In this document: piece after piece, positions 63,879-64,000 of the stretch
Layout of the letters: each line of letters opens with the position of its first letter
How positions within the stretch are numbered: the stretch's first letter is position 1
NCBI RefSeq assembly: GCF_030678915.1
Contig: NZ_JAUUTZ010000018.1
Span: forward strand, 35,478 to 99,477
DNA: 64,000 nucleotides
Reading direction: 5' to 3'
From: Paracoccus wurundjeri
GTDB taxonomy: Bacteria > Pseudomonadota > Alphaproteobacteria > Rhodobacterales > Rhodobacteraceae
Program-made: the position numbers and the translations under genes
The notes under the pieces: model-generated
Database searches by the model: none
The model's input: the letters and a program-made list of their open reading frames with translations, nothing else
What the model was told of the DNA's origin: nothing

Positions 63879-64000
63879 CCGTCGCGGGGCGCGCCGCCTT
63901 GTTTTTACAGCCCGGCAGCCCGCAATACGATATACCACACACGCTCAGCGGGACAGCAACCCCCCCGGGGGGTCGGAATCGGTAAGCCAGTCGAACCGGG

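Larger units (their letters stand above)
63721..64000. other. Intergenic region at the right edge, with repeat and possible gene end
   Basis: The first part (63740-63810) is AT-rich. The dispersed repeat (copy 4) and a GC hairpin follow. From 63945 to the window end the minus strand is open and reads RFDWLTDSDPPGGLLSR before a TGA, which could be the C-terminus of a gene lying to the right; 18 codons are too few to be sure. Confidence 0.35.

Noticed and set aside
63730..63942. 70-codon minus-strand frame at the right edge
   Set aside because: It crosses the AT-rich stretch, the repeat and the hairpin, and reads as random sequence.

Overview
The window is GC-rich chromosomal DNA of an alphaproteobacterium, most likely family Rhodobacteraceae and probably Paracoccus or a close relative. 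The evidence is the protein families and the gene order: an sdh block next to mesaconyl-CoA hydratase and malyl-CoA thioesterase genes, then mdh, sucCD, sucAB and lpd; a Rhodobacter-type TakP solute-binding protein; a long FolB; and a class I DhnA-type aldolase. As I recall, Rhodobacter sphaeroides has the same order from sdh to lpd. I see no rRNA, tRNA, CRISPR, insertion sequence, prophage or conjugation gene, and coding density is high. This is core chromosome, not an accessory island.

Layout. 1-8.6 kb: the edge of a DUF3422 gene, pntAB transhydrogenase, an acidic Ala-rich repeat membrane protein, pepN, an acyltransferase and a Rdx/SelW-like protein. 8.7-14.6 kb: proB, obgE, SelO adenylyltransferase, an endonuclease/exonuclease/phosphatase-family protein and enolase. 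14.8-23.4 kb: an orphan TakP-like binding protein, ftsY, the zwf-pgl-pgi operon for the top of the Entner-Doudoroff and pentose phosphate routes, a PIN-domain gene coupled to an RlmI-like methyltransferase, and gpt. 23.7-32.6 kb: a PRC-barrel protein, an aminotransferase, a PpiD-like chaperone, trpE, then trpG-trpD-ung on the other strand. 32.6-40.5 kb (minus strand): mcl2, nnrU-like, DUF1737, mch, then sdhC-sdhD-sdhA, two lipoproteins, a sulfotransferase-like gene and sdhB. 40.7-53.2 kb (plus strand): mdh, an unknown exported protein, sucC-sucD, a small lipoprotein, sucA-sucB, an EVE-domain protein, a small unknown, lpd and a transglycosylase. 53.3-64 kb: class I aldolase, two cyclophilins, pgk, a PPDK-like enzyme, a SleB-type hydrolase, and folB-folP-glmM.

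The common theme is central carbon metabolism. Glycolysis and gluconeogenesis (eno, pgk, fbaB, pgi, PPDK), the oxidative hexose route (zwf, pgl), a nearly complete TCA segment (sdh, mdh, suc, lpd), part of the ethylmalonyl-CoA pathway (mch, mcl2) and NADPH supply (pntAB) lie within 60 kb.

The most interesting non-coding signals point to shared control. Two GTGATCAC boxes exactly 21 bp apart lie upstream of both sdhC and sucC. A LacI-type palindrome close to TGTTANCGNTAACA lies upstream of both zwf and fbaB. A degenerate intergenic repeat (CTTCTTCTTTG followed by an AAATACCTC-GGGG core) recurs at several gene ends. I found no clearly undescribed system. The main oddities are the three-gene insertion between sdhA and sdhB, the PIN gene overlapping rlmI, the long FolB, and three acidic low-complexity envelope proteins.
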